Shown here piece by piece: positions 1 to 10,034 of a stretch of DNA of 64,000 nucleotides. Below the pieces are notes generated by a model that was given only the letters and a program-made list of their open reading frames with translations, made no database searches and was not told the origin of the DNA. The translations under genes were made by a program, and so were the position numbers. Every line of letters starts with the position of its first letter. The first letter of the stretch is position 1. The stretch is from Marinobacter goseongensis (lineage in GTDB: Bacteria > Pseudomonadota > Gammaproteobacteria > Pseudomonadales > Oleiphilaceae). Location: contig NZ_JAKZAI010000002.1 of the NCBI RefSeq assembly GCF_023156235.1, forward strand, positions 1-64,000, written 5' to 3'.

Positions 1-76
1 GGGTCGTTAGCTCAGTTGGTAGAGCAGTTGGCTTTTAACCAATTGGTCGAAGGTTCGAATCCTTCACGACCCACCA
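1..76 (+). tRNA. tRNA-Lys (anticodon TTT), copy 1
   Basis: A complete 76-nt cloverleaf can be read, with acceptor GGGTCGT pairing with ACGACCC, an encoded CCA end, and TTT in the anticodon loop. The sequence is identical to the copy that starts 51 nt further on. The window begins at its first base, so its promoter is not visible. Confidence 0.97.
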
Positions 77-127
77 AATTGAAAGTATGGCAGCTGGCTG
101 AGCGGTTGCGGTGCTTGATCCTGTTAT

Positions 128-203
128 GGGTCGTTAGCTCAGTTGGTAGAGCAGTTGGCTTTTAACCAATTGGTCGAAGGTTCGAATCCTTCACGACCCA
201 CCA
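128..203 (+). tRNA. tRNA-Lys (anticodon TTT), copy 2
   Basis: This is an exact repeat of the first tRNA-Lys, including the encoded CCA. The two copies are separated by a 51-nt spacer without a convincing promoter, so they are probably cut from one precursor. A rho-independent terminator follows about 30 nt downstream. Confidence 0.97.
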
Positions 204-234
204 ATAAGAGACGAAGCGTCATGCTTCTGATCTG

Positions 235-262
235 AAAAAGAGCCTTCGGGCTCTTTTTTTTT
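235..262 (+). terminator. Rho-independent terminator of the tRNA-Lys pair
   Basis: An AGAGCC stem closes over a TTCG tetraloop with GGCTCT and is followed by a run of nine T. The A-run on the 5' side would also let it work from the other strand. Confidence 0.85.
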
Positions 263-318
263 GCCCGCACGCACCCAATGATATACTCCGATGGCCACTG
301 AAACACAGAGACGCAGTA

Positions 319-1380
319 ATGACACAAGCCGAAGACCGCATTCTGGTTCAAGAGCATCTGGCGCACCAGGCTGAACCGAAACCGTTAAGCGATGACGAGA
401 AAGCCCGGCTCGAAGCTCGCATCCGTCAGGCGTTGAAAGAGCAGGATGCGGTGTTGGTCGCGCATTACTACACCGACCCGGAAATCCAGCGTCTGGCTGA
501 GGAAACCGGCGGTTGCGTCGCTGACTCTCTCGAGATGGCCCGATTCGGTAATCAGCATCCGGCGACGACCGTTGTGGTGGCGGGTGTGCGCTTCATGGGT
601 GAGACCGCGAAAATCCTCAACCCGGAAAAGCGAGTGCTGATGCCCACTCTGGAAGCTACCTGTTCGCTCGACATCGGGTGTCCGGCGGATGAGTTCGCGG
701 AGTTCTGCGATCAGCATCCGGACCGCACTGTGGTGGTGTATGCCAATACCTCAGCCGCGGTGAAGGCGAGAGCCGACTGGGTTGTCACCTCCAGCTGTGC
801 TCAGGCCATCGTGGAATCACTCGATGCCAGGGGCGAGAAGATCCTCTGGGCGCCAGACAAGCACCTGGGCCATTATGTGCAGAAAACCACGGGCGCCGAT
901 GTGTTGTTGTGGGATGGGTCGTGCATTGTGCATGAGGAATTCAAGTATCGCGGTCTCGAAGATCTGAAAGCGATCTACCCGGATGCCGCCGTGCTGGTCC
1001 ATCCGGAATCTCCGGATGCCGTTGTGGAAATGGCCGATGTGGTGGGATCCACTTCACAGCTTATCCATGCGGTTCAGACGTTGCCTAACCAGCAGTTTAT
1101 CGTTGCCACCGATAACGGCATTTTCTATAAGATGCAGCAGCTGGCTCCGAACAAAACGCTGATTGAGGCGCCGACTGCGGGTAACGGAGCAACCTGCCGA
1201 AGTTGTGCTCATTGCCCCTGGATGGCAATGAATGGGCTAGAAAACCTGCTCCATGTGCTTGAGCACGGAGACCAGGAAGTGCTGGTGGGAGACAACCTCC
1301 GTGAGCAGGCCCTAAAACCACTGACGCGAATGCTGGATTTCACGGCGGGGATGAATCTGCAGGCTGCCGGCAACGCCTGA
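319..1380 (+). CDS. nadA: Quinolinate synthase NadA
   Basis: This cytosolic iron-sulfur enzyme condenses iminoaspartate with dihydroxyacetone phosphate to give quinolinate, the precursor of NAD. The 353-residue protein has the family's usual length. The three cluster ligands expected from E. coli NadA fall at Cys115, Cys202 (in SCIVHEEF) and Cys299, the last in a CRSCAHC motif. The YYTDPEIQ segment near residue 50 and HPESP near 228 are also typical. The first ATG, just past the tRNA terminator, is taken as the start although its ribosome site is weak. It is followed after 5 nt by the converging bepA gene, so it is probably transcribed alone. Identification is secure. Confidence 0.97.
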   Translation: MTQAEDRILVQEHLAHQAEPKPLSDDEKARLEARIRQALKEQDAVLVAHYYTDPEIQRLAEETGGCVADSLEMARFGNQHPATTVVVAGVRFMGETAKILNPEKRVLMPTLEATCSLDIGCPADEFAEFCDQHPDRTVVVYANTSAAVKARADWVVTSSCAQAIVESLDARGEKILWAPDKHLGHYVQKTTGADVLLWDGSCIVHEEFKYRGLEDLKAIYPDAAVLVHPESPDAVVEMADVVGSTSQLIHAVQTLPNQQFIVATDNGIFYKMQQLAPNKTLIEAPTAGNGATCRSCAHCPWMAMNGLENLLHVLEHGDQEVLVGDNLREQALKPLTRMLDFTAGMNLQAAGNA

Positions 1381-1385
1381 TCCGG

Positions 1386-2861
1386 CTAGCTGCGCCGGGC
1401 AATCAACTGTTCGGTAATCTCGGTCAGGCGTTCGGTCACAATCTGGCGCATGGGTGCCCCGGCCGGCAGCTTTTCCTGCGCCTGGCGAAGCTGTCGCTGG
1501 GCTGCTTCCAGATTTCCCATCAGCGCCTCATACTCCGCCCGAGCCCGATGCACACCGACGATATTCCGTGCCATGCCCTCTGCCTCGGCGAGCAGGCTCC
1601 ACAGAGTCTCTTGATTCGGACGTTCCCGGGTCAGTCGCTTCAGATAGTCGGCGGCTGCCTCGCCGTTGCCCTCAGCAGTTTCCACCTCCGCCAGCCGATA
1701 GGTGATCGGATAATTTCCCGGATTGCGTTCGAGCGCGTTTTTTAATCGGCTCCGGGCCTCGTCCAGGTTGCCCTGTGTGATCAGGGCTTCAGCCAACGTC
1801 ACCACATAGGTAATGCGCCCGGGATTATTTTCCAGCAGCCTCTCCAGCACGGCGATGGCACTACCGGGGTCGCCGTTGCGCAGGTGAGCGGCGGCCAGGC
1901 CATACCGTATGGCATCGGTTTTTTCGGTGTCCGAACGATTCAGGTAGTCCTGGAAGGTATCCACCGCGACTTTGCCGGAGCGGGCGTAGTGAACCTGCAG
2001 CCGGGAGCGTATCAGGTGGTACTCCTGGGTGTCCTGGACGTCCCGAATCGGGTACTGCTCTGCGCGGTTACGGGTATCGGAGACGCGGCTCTGGGTAAGA
2101 GGGTGGGTCGAGAGGTACTCAGGGACCCGGTTTCCCTGCAGGCGGTTCTGCCTCATCATGATTTCAAACATTTCAGGCATGCCCCGTGGGTCCATACCGG
2201 CGTCAGCCAGAATGTCCATGCCGACCCGGTCCGCCTCCTGCTCGTGGGCGCGGCTGTAGGCGAGCATGTTCTGGATCGAGAGCGCTTGAGTGCCGGCAAT
2301 CGCCGCAATGCCGATGTCAGACTGGGTGACGGCAGACAGCACGATGCCGGCGAGCATCCCGGCGAGGGCCAGCGGGGCGCTGGTTTCCTGTTGCTCCATC
2401 CGGCGCGCAAAATGCCGTTGGCTCAGGTGGGCCAGTTCGTGGGCCAACACGGAGGCAAATTGCTGCTCGCTGCGGGCATTCAGCATGAGGCCGCCGTTAA
2501 TGCCGACAATGCTGCCAGGCACCGCGAAGGCGTTGATATCCGGGCTGTCGATAATCGCCAGAGTCAGGTCGCGGTTTTTCAGGGGGGCCGAGGGCACCAG
2601 GCGGTAGATCACGTCGTGCAGGTAGTCATAGACCAGTGGGTCGGATATCTGGGGCGCGGACCGGCGAATGGAGACCATGACCTGACGACCGATCTCTGTC
2701 TCCTGCTGCTCCGAGATCAGACCGCCGCCCGCTCCCCCGATGGACGGTAGCGTGCTGTCCTGGGCCTGGGCCGGGATTACCGGCAGTGCCGCGATCACAA
2801 GCATCAGCGCCCGTATCAGCCATGCCCGGGCCGGTGTGTGGTGAGAGGAGAAGGTAAGCAT
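1386..2861 (-). CDS. bepA: Periplasmic M48 metalloprotease with TPR repeats, BepA-like
   Basis: The 491-residue protein resembles BepA (YfgC), a periplasmic chaperone-protease that helps assemble LptD and other outer-membrane proteins. The N-terminal hydrophobic stretch (residues 12-34, ending AQAQ) is a signal peptide. The zinc motif HELAH is at 141-145, with the third ligand in the SRAHEQEADRVG segment. The C-terminal half carries TPR-like helices. I start it at the second in-frame ATG because this puts the signal peptide at the N-terminus; an ATG 51 nt upstream would add 17 residues unlike a secretion signal. bepA near tusA and a perM-like gene resembles the E. coli arrangement. Confidence 0.92.
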   Translation of the reverse strand: MLTFSSHHTPARAWLIRALMLVIAALPVIPAQAQDSTLPSIGGAGGGLISEQQETEIGRQVMVSIRRSAPQISDPLVYDYLHDVIYRLVPSAPLKNRDLTLAIIDSPDINAFAVPGSIVGINGGLMLNARSEQQFASVLAHELAHLSQRHFARRMEQQETSAPLALAGMLAGIVLSAVTQSDIGIAAIAGTQALSIQNMLAYSRAHEQEADRVGMDILADAGMDPRGMPEMFEIMMRQNRLQGNRVPEYLSTHPLTQSRVSDTRNRAEQYPIRDVQDTQEYHLIRSRLQVHYARSGKVAVDTFQDYLNRSDTEKTDAIRYGLAAAHLRNGDPGSAIAVLERLLENNPGRITYVVTLAEALITQGNLDEARSRLKNALERNPGNYPITYRLAEVETAEGNGEAAADYLKRLTRERPNQETLWSLLAEAEGMARNIVGVHRARAEYEALMGNLEAAQRQLRQAQEKLPAGAPMRQIVTERLTEITEQLIARRS

Positions 2862-3018
2862 CAGTGTCTGAAATCCATTGCCAAATCGCTTGATAGGACA
2901 GCATTTTGCCATTAAAAGTTCTAGTACCCTTCATTAAATACGATTGAGGTGCAATCAGGGGGCAGTGCCGTCATAATGCCGCCTCGTTAATACAGGTTCT
3001 GCAAGGTGTGGACCGTTC

Positions 3019-3246
3019 ATGGCTCAGAAAATTCTGGATGCATCCGGGTTGCGGTGCCCGATGCCCTTGTTGAAAACCAAGCTCGAACTCAACAGCATGT
3101 CGCCGGGCGATGAGCTTGAAGTGATCGCTACCGATTCCGGCTCTGCCCGTGACATTCCTGCGTTCCTGAAACTCTCCCGCCATCATCTGGTGAGTTCCGA
3201 GGAGGCCGGAGGCCGCTTCCGGTTCGTGATAAGGTGCGGCGACTGA
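3019..3246 (+). CDS. TusA/SirA-family sulfur carrier protein
   Basis: This 75-residue protein has the TusA fold signature: the N-terminal strand followed by GLRCPMP, with the sulfur-accepting Cys13 directly before Pro14. TusA-family proteins pass persulfide sulfur for tRNA thiolation or other sulfur transfer. It is read divergently from bepA and lies 60 nt before the PerM-like gene, with which it may be transcribed. This small paralogous family has several members per genome, so I do not claim it is the tRNA-thiolating TusA itself. Confidence 0.88.
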   Translation: MAQKILDASGLRCPMPLLKTKLELNSMSPGDELEVIATDSGSARDIPAFLKLSRHHLVSSEEAGGRFRFVIRCGD

Positions 3247-3307
3247 CAGCGCCGCCGTCGATGTTCAGGTACTAACGGTCCCACACCGTGTTTCCACGGA
3301 GATGTAC

Positions 3308-4387
3308 ATGGTCAGAATTTTACGCGGTCTTGCCCACAAATACTTTTCAGATGACGAAGCCGTCATCCTTTTTCTGCTTCTGATCACGGGCACGGTATTT
3401 GTCATTCTGTTCGGCGCCATGCTGGCGCCGGCGATTGCCTCGGTCATCATTGCGTTTATCCTGCAGGGTCTGGTTACCAAGCTGACAAGAACGGGTGTGC
3501 CTGAAATTGTTTCCATCATTGGCGTTTTTCTGGTGTTCCTGGGCATTCTGGTCGGGTTCATCTTTGGCTTGCTGCCGCTGCTGTGGACCCAGGTGACCTC
3601 GCTGGCCGGTGAGGCGCCCCGGATTATTCGGGAGTTGCAGTCCTACATGGAGTTGCTGCCGCAGCAATACCCGACGCTGATATCCATGGAAGCGGTCAGT
3701 ACCGTCTATCGTCAGATCAGCACCGAAGCAGGGCATCTGACCCAATGGCTGGTGTCTTTTTCCCTCTCGAGTATTCCGGATCTGGTGGCGCTGCTGATCT
3801 ACATAGTGCTGGTGCCGATTCTGGTGTTCTTTTTTCTCAAGGATCGCAACCTGCTGCTGACCGCGATCGCGCGGCTGCTGCCCCCGCAGCGTCCGATGAT
3901 GCTCAGAATCTGGCACGAGGTGAACCTGCAGTGTGCCAACTATGTCCGCGGCAAAGCGGTTGAAATCCTGATTGTGGGTGGGGTCACTTACATCTCCTTC
4001 AAGGTGCTGGGCATGCCTTATGCGGCGCTGCTGGCCTTACTGGTGGGCCTGAGTGTGGTGATTCCCTACATCGGTGCCGCCGTGGTGACCATACCCGTGG
4101 CCATGATCGCATTGTTTGCGTTTGGCTGGGGCTCACACTTCATCTGGGTGATGGTGGTCTACGGCATTATTCAGGCGCTGGATGGCAACGTGCTGGTGCC
4201 GGTGCTATTTTCCGAGGTGAACAATCTGCACCCGGTGGCCATTATCGTGGCCGTGCTGTTTTTCGGAGGCATCTGGGGGTTATGGGGCGTATTCTTTGCC
4301 ATCCCGTTGGCCACCATGCTGAAGGCCGTGTTTTCGGCGTGGCCGGTGAAGGACAGCCCAACTGAGGAAAGGGTCGAGCAGGGCTGA
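3308..4387 (+). CDS. AI-2E/PerM-family membrane transporter
   Basis: This 359-residue inner-membrane protein has about eight hydrophobic segments and the layout of the AI-2E transporter (PerM, UPF0118) family: paired helices near residues 20-80, a soluble segment, then a C-terminal helix cluster. A GGAG at 3298-3301 is well spaced for the ATG at 3308, but abuts the ATG at 3302, so the later start is preferred. Substrates are not settled in this family; some members act in ion or quorum-signal transport. It sits between tusA and dapA, where E. coli-like genomes also keep perM near bepA. Confidence 0.88.
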   Translation: MVRILRGLAHKYFSDDEAVILFLLLITGTVFVILFGAMLAPAIASVIIAFILQGLVTKLTRTGVPEIVSIIGVFLVFLGILVGFIFGLLPLLWTQVTSLAGEAPRIIRELQSYMELLPQQYPTLISMEAVSTVYRQISTEAGHLTQWLVSFSLSSIPDLVALLIYIVLVPILVFFFLKDRNLLLTAIARLLPPQRPMMLRIWHEVNLQCANYVRGKAVEILIVGGVTYISFKVLGMPYAALLALLVGLSVVIPYIGAAVVTIPVAMIALFAFGWGSHFIWVMVVYGIIQALDGNVLVPVLFSEVNNLHPVAIIVAVLFFGGIWGLWGVFFAIPLATMLKAVFSAWPVKDSPTEERVEQG

Positions 4388-4474
4388 TGGACAAGGGCAT
4401 GACATCGCCTTTAATTCCCTTGTGTCAGTACGCACCCAACATTACCATATCGGTTTTATTCGGACGGAGCTTTT

Positions 4475-5353
4475 ATGATTACGGGTAGCCTTGTCGCACT
4501 GGTCACACCCATGCATCCCAATGGTGACATTCACTGGGAGGATCTGGACAAGCTGGTGGACTTTCATCTTGAAAACGGCACCGACGGTATTGTTGCCGTG
4601 GGCACCACCGGTGAATCCGCGACACTGGATCCCAAGGAACATTGCCGCGTCATCGGTCACATCATAAAGCGTGTCAGTGGCCGTATCCCGGTTATTGCGG
4701 GAACCGGTGGCAACAGCACCCGGGAAGCCATCGAACTGACCACTGAGGCTCACAAGCTCGGCGCCGACGCTTGTCTGCTGGTTGTACCGTATTACAACAA
4801 GCCGACCCAGGAAGGCCTGTACCGTCATTTCAAGGCGATCGCCGAAGCCGTTCCGGGTATGAGCCAGATGCTGTATAACGTCCCGGGCCGCACGGCCTGC
4901 GACATGCTCAACGAGACGGTTGAGCGCCTGGCAGATATCCCCAATATTATTGGCATCAAGGACGCCACCGGTAACATTCCACGGGGTACTGAACTGATAG
5001 CGGCGGTGAAGGGGCGCCTTGCGGTCTATTCCGGTGATGATGCGACAGCCGCCGACCTGATTCTGGCCGGTGCCAAGGGCAACGTTTCGGTTACCGCAAA
5101 CGTGGCGCCGAAGGACATGGCTCTGCTTTGTAAAGCAGCGATCGCCGGTGACCGTGAGGAAACGGCACGGCTGAACGAGTTGCTGATGCCGCTCAACCGC
5201 AAGTTGTTCCTCGAGGCTAACCCCATTCCCGTCAAGTGGGCGTTGCAGCGGATGGGGATGATCGGCGAAGGTATACGTCTGCCGTTGACCCCACTGAGTG
5301 ACAAGTTCCACGGTGAAGTTGAAGATGCCCTCAAGGCCTCAGGTGTACTCTGA
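4475..5353 (+). CDS. dapA: 4-hydroxy-tetrahydrodipicolinate synthase DapA
   Basis: DapA condenses pyruvate with aspartate semialdehyde in lysine and diaminopimelate synthesis. The 292-residue TIM-barrel protein has the Schiff-base lysine at Lys162 in GIKDATGN and the catalytic tyrosine at Tyr134 in YNVPGRT. The N-terminal GTTGES motif binds the pyruvate carboxylate. Its length matches the family. bamC follows 34 nt later, the usual gammaproteobacterial order, so the two are probably cotranscribed. Confidence 0.97.
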   Translation: MITGSLVALVTPMHPNGDIHWEDLDKLVDFHLENGTDGIVAVGTTGESATLDPKEHCRVIGHIIKRVSGRIPVIAGTGGNSTREAIELTTEAHKLGADACLLVVPYYNKPTQEGLYRHFKAIAEAVPGMSQMLYNVPGRTACDMLNETVERLADIPNIIGIKDATGNIPRGTELIAAVKGRLAVYSGDDATAADLILAGAKGNVSVTANVAPKDMALLCKAAIAGDREETARLNELLMPLNRKLFLEANPIPVKWALQRMGMIGEGIRLPLTPLSDKFHGEVEDALKASGVL

Positions 5354-5387
5354 GCTTTCCGTACCACCAAAACTCTGGAGTAGCCTG

Positions 5388-6485
5388 ATGGTGTTCCTGT
5401 TCAGGACAGCAAGAAAAAACGTGATGGGCACGGCAGCGAGGATAACCGGTCTGGCCGTGCTTCTCACTGTCAGCGGTTGCAGTCTTCTCGAGGACCGTTC
5501 CGAGCGTTACGTCAACGCCAGTGAGGGCGAGCCCCTGCGCCTGCCGGAACAGGCGGACGACGCCCGTTTCGGCCAGGTTATGCCGGTTCGGGAGGTGACT
5601 ACCGCCGATTCTGGCAAAATGTACCGCGATTCCATTCCCACGCCGCCCGATATGACCTCGGAGATTCTCGAGGAGAACTACGTGGTGGAAGAGCTTGATG
5701 GCCAGATGTGGCTGTTGATCAATGACGTGCCCGGCCGGGTCTGGCCCGCGGTTTCGTCCTATCTGAATGACCGAGGCCTCGGTGTCGCCCATGACAGTCC
5801 GCAACTCGGGCTGCTGCAAAGTGAACTGGTCAACTTCAGCAAACGCGCGCGAACACTGATGGAGCTGGACAGCGATCCCGGCGCCGGAGAGCAACTGCTG
5901 GTGGTTCAGGCCCGTGTGGCTCCGGGCGTGCGCCGCAAGACCACAGAGGTGCAGCTGCGGGTGAACGAAGTGGACAGCAATCCGGATCAACTGCTGGCGT
6001 GGCAGACGGGCTCTGTACCTTCCCGGGATGACCTCGATGCGAGCGAGAAGCTTCTCACGGACATGGGCGAGTTCCTCAAAGGTCGCGAGGAGAGCAAGTC
6101 CTATTCCCGGGCAGCTCTCGGTATGGTCAGCGAGCCACTGGTGCGACTGAACTCCGAGAATGACCAGCCGGTGTCCATTGAACTGGACCTGGACTACGGT
6201 CGGGGCTGGTCTGAAGTCAGCCGTGCCTTGAATGAAGCGGAGATTCCGGTGGTCGACCTGAACCGCAGTGCGGGCTGGTTCAATGTGGATTTCCGCAGCG
6301 AGTCGGAACGTGATCCCGGCTGGTTCAGCTGGTTTGCCGATGAAGAAGAGGCGAAGCACACTTTTGATCTGAACGTTGAAGAGCAAGATGGCGTGTTGGT
6401 AGTAACGGCATCGCGAGCCGATGGCTACGACGGTGACAACCGTTCTCCAGAGCTGCTCTCGGAATTGTTCGAATATCTTTATTAA
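5388..6485 (+). CDS. bamC: Outer-membrane assembly lipoprotein BamC
   Basis: BamC is an accessory lipoprotein of the BAM complex that inserts outer-membrane proteins. The 365-residue product starts at the ATG at 5388, which has CTGGAG 7 nt upstream. It carries a lipoprotein signal ending at the TVSGC lipobox with Cys31 as the lipidated residue. Two NlpB/DapX-like helix-grip domains are suggested by the repeated segments near residues 110-210 and 230-365. An upstream in-frame ATG inside dapA is rejected because it would bury the lipobox. Position between dapA and purC supports the call. Confidence 0.9.
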   Translation: MVFLFRTARKNVMGTAARITGLAVLLTVSGCSLLEDRSERYVNASEGEPLRLPEQADDARFGQVMPVREVTTADSGKMYRDSIPTPPDMTSEILEENYVVEELDGQMWLLINDVPGRVWPAVSSYLNDRGLGVAHDSPQLGLLQSELVNFSKRARTLMELDSDPGAGEQLLVVQARVAPGVRRKTTEVQLRVNEVDSNPDQLLAWQTGSVPSRDDLDASEKLLTDMGEFLKGREESKSYSRAALGMVSEPLVRLNSENDQPVSIELDLDYGRGWSEVSRALNEAEIPVVDLNRSAGWFNVDFRSESERDPGWFSWFADEEEAKHTFDLNVEEQDGVLVVTASRADGYDGDNRSPELLSELFEYLY

Positions 6486-6529
6486 TTACCAGGTGCCGGC
6501 TGCGGGCCGGTCATCTCCGGAGACCTGAA

Positions 6530-7243
6530 ATGGAAAAGCGCGAAGAACTGTACGCTGGCAAGGCCAAATCTGTTTACCGCACGGACGATCCCGAGCGGTT
6601 TGTGCTGGTGTTCCGTGACGATACTTCTGCGTTCGATGGCGAAAAAAAAGAGCAGTTGAACCGCAAAGGCATGGTCAATAACCGTTTTAATGCCTTTGTC
6701 ATGGAAAAGCTGGAGGCCGCTGGTGTGCCCACGCACTTCGAGGGGCTGCTGTCGCCGACCGAGTCACTGGTGAAAAAGCTGGATATGATTCCGGTAGAGT
6801 GCGTGGTTCGAAATGTTTCCGCCGGCAGCCTTTGCCGCAGGCTGGGTGTGGAGGAAGGGCAGAACCTGACTCCGCCCACCTACGAGCTGTTTCTCAAGAA
6901 CGATGCCTTGCATGATCCGATGGTCAACGAGTCTCTTGCCGTAAGCTTCGGCTGGGCCAGCGCTGACGAACTCGCGCGAATGAAAGAGCTCACCTATAAG
7001 GTGAACGATGTGCTCAAGGCTTTGTTTGACGACGCCGGCATGCTGCTGGTGGACTACAAACTGGAGTTCGGCCGTTCTGGTGGCGATATCGTTCTGGGTG
7101 ATGAGTTCAGTCCGGACGGTTGCCGTATCTGGGACAAGGAAACCCGCAAGAAGATGGACAAGGACCGTTTCCGCCAGGGATTGGGTGAAGTGATTGAAAC
7201 CTACGAGGAAGTTGGTCGCCGTCTGGGCATTCAGTTCGACTGA
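6530..7243 (+). CDS. purC: SAICAR synthase PurC
   Basis: PurC ligates aspartate to CAIR in purine biosynthesis. The 237-residue protein has the normal bacterial length and the family blocks YAGKAKSVY at the N-terminus, the nucleotide-binding region with RDDTSAFD, and VDYKLEFG near residue 178. CCGGAG lies 7 nt before the ATG. It follows bamC by 44 nt, as in E. coli relatives. Identification is secure. Confidence 0.97.
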   Translation: MEKREELYAGKAKSVYRTDDPERFVLVFRDDTSAFDGEKKEQLNRKGMVNNRFNAFVMEKLEAAGVPTHFEGLLSPTESLVKKLDMIPVECVVRNVSAGSLCRRLGVEEGQNLTPPTYELFLKNDALHDPMVNESLAVSFGWASADELARMKELTYKVNDVLKALFDDAGMLLVDYKLEFGRSGGDIVLGDEFSPDGCRIWDKETRKKMDKDRFRQGLGEVIETYEEVGRRLGIQFD

Positions 7244-7278
7244 CCGACGATAACCATACAACAACGAATGGGTGTTAC

Positions 7279-8007
7279 ATGCGTAAACTGATTCTTGCCC
7301 TCGGCGGCGCCACCGCATTGGCAGCGCCTGTGGTTCACGCCGATGTTATCGGTCTGGGTGCCAACGTGAGCTACTGGGACTCGGACCTTTCCGGCGATGT
7401 CCGCAACGGCGGCGATGCGGTCGATGTGGATAACGATCTGGATCTGAGCAGCGACTCCAACGCCAATCTGAGCGCCTATATCGAGCACCCGGTTCCCTTG
7501 CTGCCAAACGTGCGGCTGAACTACACGAAAATCGAGCAGGACGGGCGTGGCGAAGTGTCGCTTGCCGGATTCGATGGCGTACAGGGCGAAGTCGATTCTT
7601 CCCTTGAGCTCACGCAGCTGGATCTGACGCTCTATTACGAAGTGCTGGATAACTGGGTGAATCTGGATCTGGGTATTACCGCCCGTGATCTTGACGGGGA
7701 GCTGACCGTGCAGGAGGTTCTCGGAACCGCCGTCAGTCAAACAGAAGTGGACGCTGTCATCCCGATGGGCTATCTGGCTGCCCGTTTTGACCTGCCGTTT
7801 ACCGGCGTTTCCGTCGGTGGCGAAGCCAATGTTATCAGTTTTGACGGTGACTCAGTCTACGACTACAACGCCTACGGTCAGTTCGAGGTTGCGCTGTTGC
7901 AACTGCGAGCCGGCTACCGCCAAATTGCCATCGACTACGAAGATGGCGACGACGAGTTGGATATCGACCTCGGTGGCCCCTTTGTAAGCGCCGGCGTTCG
8001 ATTCTGA
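7279..8007 (+). CDS. TIGR04219-type outer-membrane beta-barrel protein
   Basis: The 242-residue product starts with a signal peptide ending at VVHA (about residue 21) and continues with alternating amphipathic strands to a terminal phenylalanine (GVRF), the hallmark of a beta-barrel inserted by BAM. The strand pattern and the acidic N-terminal loop ([20 protein letters not shown]) resemble the TIGR04219 outer-membrane family, whose function is unknown. It lies 35 nt after purC and just before the TTG-started epimerase gene, so it may be cotranscribed with both. I cannot assign a substrate. Confidence 0.8.
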   Translation: MRKLILALGGATALAAPVVHADVIGLGANVSYWDSDLSGDVRNGGDAVDVDNDLDLSSDSNANLSAYIEHPVPLLPNVRLNYTKIEQDGRGEVSLAGFDGVQGEVDSSLELTQLDLTLYYEVLDNWVNLDLGITARDLDGELTVQEVLGTAVSQTEVDAVIPMGYLAARFDLPFTGVSVGGEANVISFDGDSVYDYNAYGQFEVALLQLRAGYRQIAIDYEDGDDELDIDLGGPFVSAGVRF

Positions 8008-8021
8008 CAGGGAGAGATACC

Positions 8022-9029
8022 TTGAAAATCCTGGTAACGGGAACCGCCGGGTTTATCGGCTCGCACCTTGCTCACCGCTTGCTGGATCGCGGTGACGAGG
8101 TGATTGGCGTGGATAACGTCAACGACTATTACGACGTGAGCCTGAAGGAGGCCCGACTTGCGCGCCTGACTGGCAAGCCGGGTTTCACCGAAGTCCGCAA
8201 GGACGTGGCTGACCGTGAGGCGATGGAAGCGCTGTTCCGAGAACACAAACCGGAGCGGGTAGTGCATCTGGCAGCGCAGGCGGGGGTTCGTTATTCCCTC
8301 GAGAACCCCCATGCATACGTTGAGGCGAACCTTGTCGGGTTTATGAACATCCTCGAGGGCTGCCGTCATAACGACGTCAAGCACCTGGTCTATGCCTCCA
8401 GCAGCTCCGTGTACGGCGCTAACGAAGCCATGCCGTTCTCGGTGCATGACAACGTGGATCACCCACTGAGCCTCTACGCCGCCTCCAAGAAAGCCAATGA
8501 GCTGATGGCGCATACTTACAGCCATCTGTATAACCTGCCGACAACGGGGCTGCGCTTCTTCACGGTCTATGGCCCCTGGGGTCGCCCGGATATGGCTCTG
8601 TTTATCTTCACCAGGAAGATTCTGGCGGGCGAGCCGATTGACGTCTTTAATCATGGCCACCACAAGCGGGATTTCACCTACATTGACGACATCGTCGAAG
8701 GTGTCATTCGCACGCTCGACCATGTCGCCGAGCCCAACGAGGACTGGAGTGGTGCGCAGCCGGACCCGGGCACCAGCAAGGGACCGTACCGAATCTACAA
8801 CATCGGCAGTAACAATCCGGTGGAGCTGTCGCGCTTTATTGAGATTATCGAAGAGCGGGTAGGCAAGAAGGCGGATAAAAACCTGTTGCCGTTGCAGCCG
8901 GGTGATGTGCCGGCCACCTATGCCAATGTGGACGATCTGATCAAAGACGTGGGTTACAAGCCATCCACAACGGTAGACGAGGGCATTGCCAACTTCGTCG
9001 ACTGGTATCGGGATTTTTACAAGGTGTAG
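8022..9029 (+). CDS. NAD-dependent sugar epimerase, UDP-glucuronate 4-epimerase type
   Basis: This extended SDR protein of 335 residues has the Rossmann motif [10 protein letters not shown] at 7-16 and the catalytic YAASKKA motif near residue 157 after SSSSVYG. The N-terminal '[17 protein letters not shown]' block is typical of enzymes that convert UDP-glucuronate to UDP-galacturonate. It starts with TTG, supported by GGGAGAG a few bases upstream. It would supply activated uronic acid for surface polysaccharide. A bidirectional terminator follows, shared with the converging pseudouridine synthase gene. Substrate is inferred from sequence character only. Confidence 0.88.
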   Translation: MKILVTGTAGFIGSHLAHRLLDRGDEVIGVDNVNDYYDVSLKEARLARLTGKPGFTEVRKDVADREAMEALFREHKPERVVHLAAQAGVRYSLENPHAYVEANLVGFMNILEGCRHNDVKHLVYASSSSVYGANEAMPFSVHDNVDHPLSLYAASKKANELMAHTYSHLYNLPTTGLRFFTVYGPWGRPDMALFIFTRKILAGEPIDVFNHGHHKRDFTYIDDIVEGVIRTLDHVAEPNEDWSGAQPDPGTSKGPYRIYNIGSNNPVELSRFIEIIEERVGKKADKNLLPLQPGDVPATYANVDDLIKDVGYKPSTTVDEGIANFVDWYRDFYKV

Positions 9030-9044
9030 TCGACACACCAGACG

Positions 9045-9073
9045 AAAAAGGCCAGCGACTGCTGGCCTTTTTT
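9045..9073. terminator. Bidirectional terminator between two converging genes
   Basis: GGCCAGC pairs with GCTGGCC over a 4-nt loop, with five A on the left and six T on the right. It lies between the stop codons of the epimerase and the pseudouridine synthase and can serve both. Confidence 0.88.
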
Positions 9074-9077
9074 ACGA

Positions 9078-9899
9078 TCAGGCTCTCGGCAAAACGCTGT
9101 TCAGAGAAGCTGGCAGATTAAGTTGACGTTTTTTTCGGCTCAGCGGGCAGGTGAACTCAAGCTCTGCGGCCACCAGCTGCAGGGGCACCGCAGCCGCGGT
9201 GCCGTAGAGCCGGTCACCTGTAATCGGGTGGTTCAGTCCGGCGAGGTGGCGACGGATCTGGTGTTTGCGGCCAGTTTCAATGGTCACCTCCACCACCGTC
9301 GTGTTGCTGTCCGGATCGTGCGCCAGGGTAGTGACATGGCTGATCGCTTCCTTGTCTTCCACCGGCGCATTGATGCACATCGCGTTGGCCTCGAGATGAC
9401 CGTTGACCCGTGCGTGGTAAAGCTTGCGCAGGGCTCGTCCGGCGAACAGATCTGACAGCGCTGCGGCAGCTTTGCTGTCGTGGGCGATCAGCATCAGCCC
9501 CGCGGCGTCTGCATCCAGCCGGTGAACGAGAAAACAGGGCTTTGCCAGTCGCACCTCCGCCTCGCGCAACAGGCTGCAATGATCGCCCCACTGTGATCCC
9601 TGGGCCAGCAATCCGTGCGGCTTGAACCACACGCTGTACTGGCCGAAGTCGGTCAGCAGTTCTGCCGGCTCGGCCTTGCGCGCCAGTACGATGTCATCGT
9701 AGAACAGTTGCAGCCGGGTGCCGGCTTTCACTTCCCGCTTCGCCTTCCGCAAGCGCACCTGTTTGCCTTTGTTGGTCCAGCGACAGGCGCCCTTGGCCAT
9801 CGCGTCCTTGATGCGCATCTTGGACAACCCGGTTGCCTCACTGAGTGCATCTACGGCGGTCTGGGGCGTTTTCAGGGTAATGTCTACAATCGTGCGCAT
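9078..9899 (-). CDS. RluA-family RNA pseudouridine synthase
   Basis: The 273-residue protein carries the RluA-type catalytic motif HRLDADAAG at 126-134, with Asp129 as the predicted nucleophile, and the later GRKHQIRRHLAG block that shapes the active site. The N-terminal 60 residues look like a small S4-type RNA-binding domain. I start it at the ATG at 9899; an in-frame ATG 78 nt upstream would add residues unlike the family. RluA members modify 23S rRNA or tRNA; the precise uridine cannot be told from sequence. It shares a terminator with the converging epimerase gene. Confidence 0.88.
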   Translation of the reverse strand: MRTIVDITLKTPQTAVDALSEATGLSKMRIKDAMAKGACRWTNKGKQVRLRKAKREVKAGTRLQLFYDDIVLARKAEPAELLTDFGQYSVWFKPHGLLAQGSQWGDHCSLLREAEVRLAKPCFLVHRLDADAAGLMLIAHDSKAAAALSDLFAGRALRKLYHARVNGHLEANAMCINAPVEDKEAISHVTTLAHDPDSNTTVVEVTIETGRKHQIRRHLAGLNHPITGDRLYGTAAAVPLQLVAAELEFTCPLSRKKRQLNLPASLNSVLPRA

Positions 9900-10034
9900 A
9901 GGGTTTTCGGTTCCGGGTAGGGAAGTGGCTGATCGAATACGGGCAGTATACCCGTAGTTACTGATGGGTACGCCCACTCCTGCGGGATTCGTGGGTTAAT
10001 ATTCTTTGTGGGTGCAAATTCAGGGAGCAGGGAT

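Noticed and set aside
1..203. Duplicate tRNA ends as attachment sites of an integrated element
   Set aside because: No integrase or foreign genes lie between or beside them and both tRNAs are complete. Tandem tRNA duplication explains them better.
1884..2750. A 288-codon plus-strand ORF opposite bepA
   Set aside because: It is the antisense of the BepA protease and TPR region, whose HELAH motif and signal peptide support the minus-strand gene.
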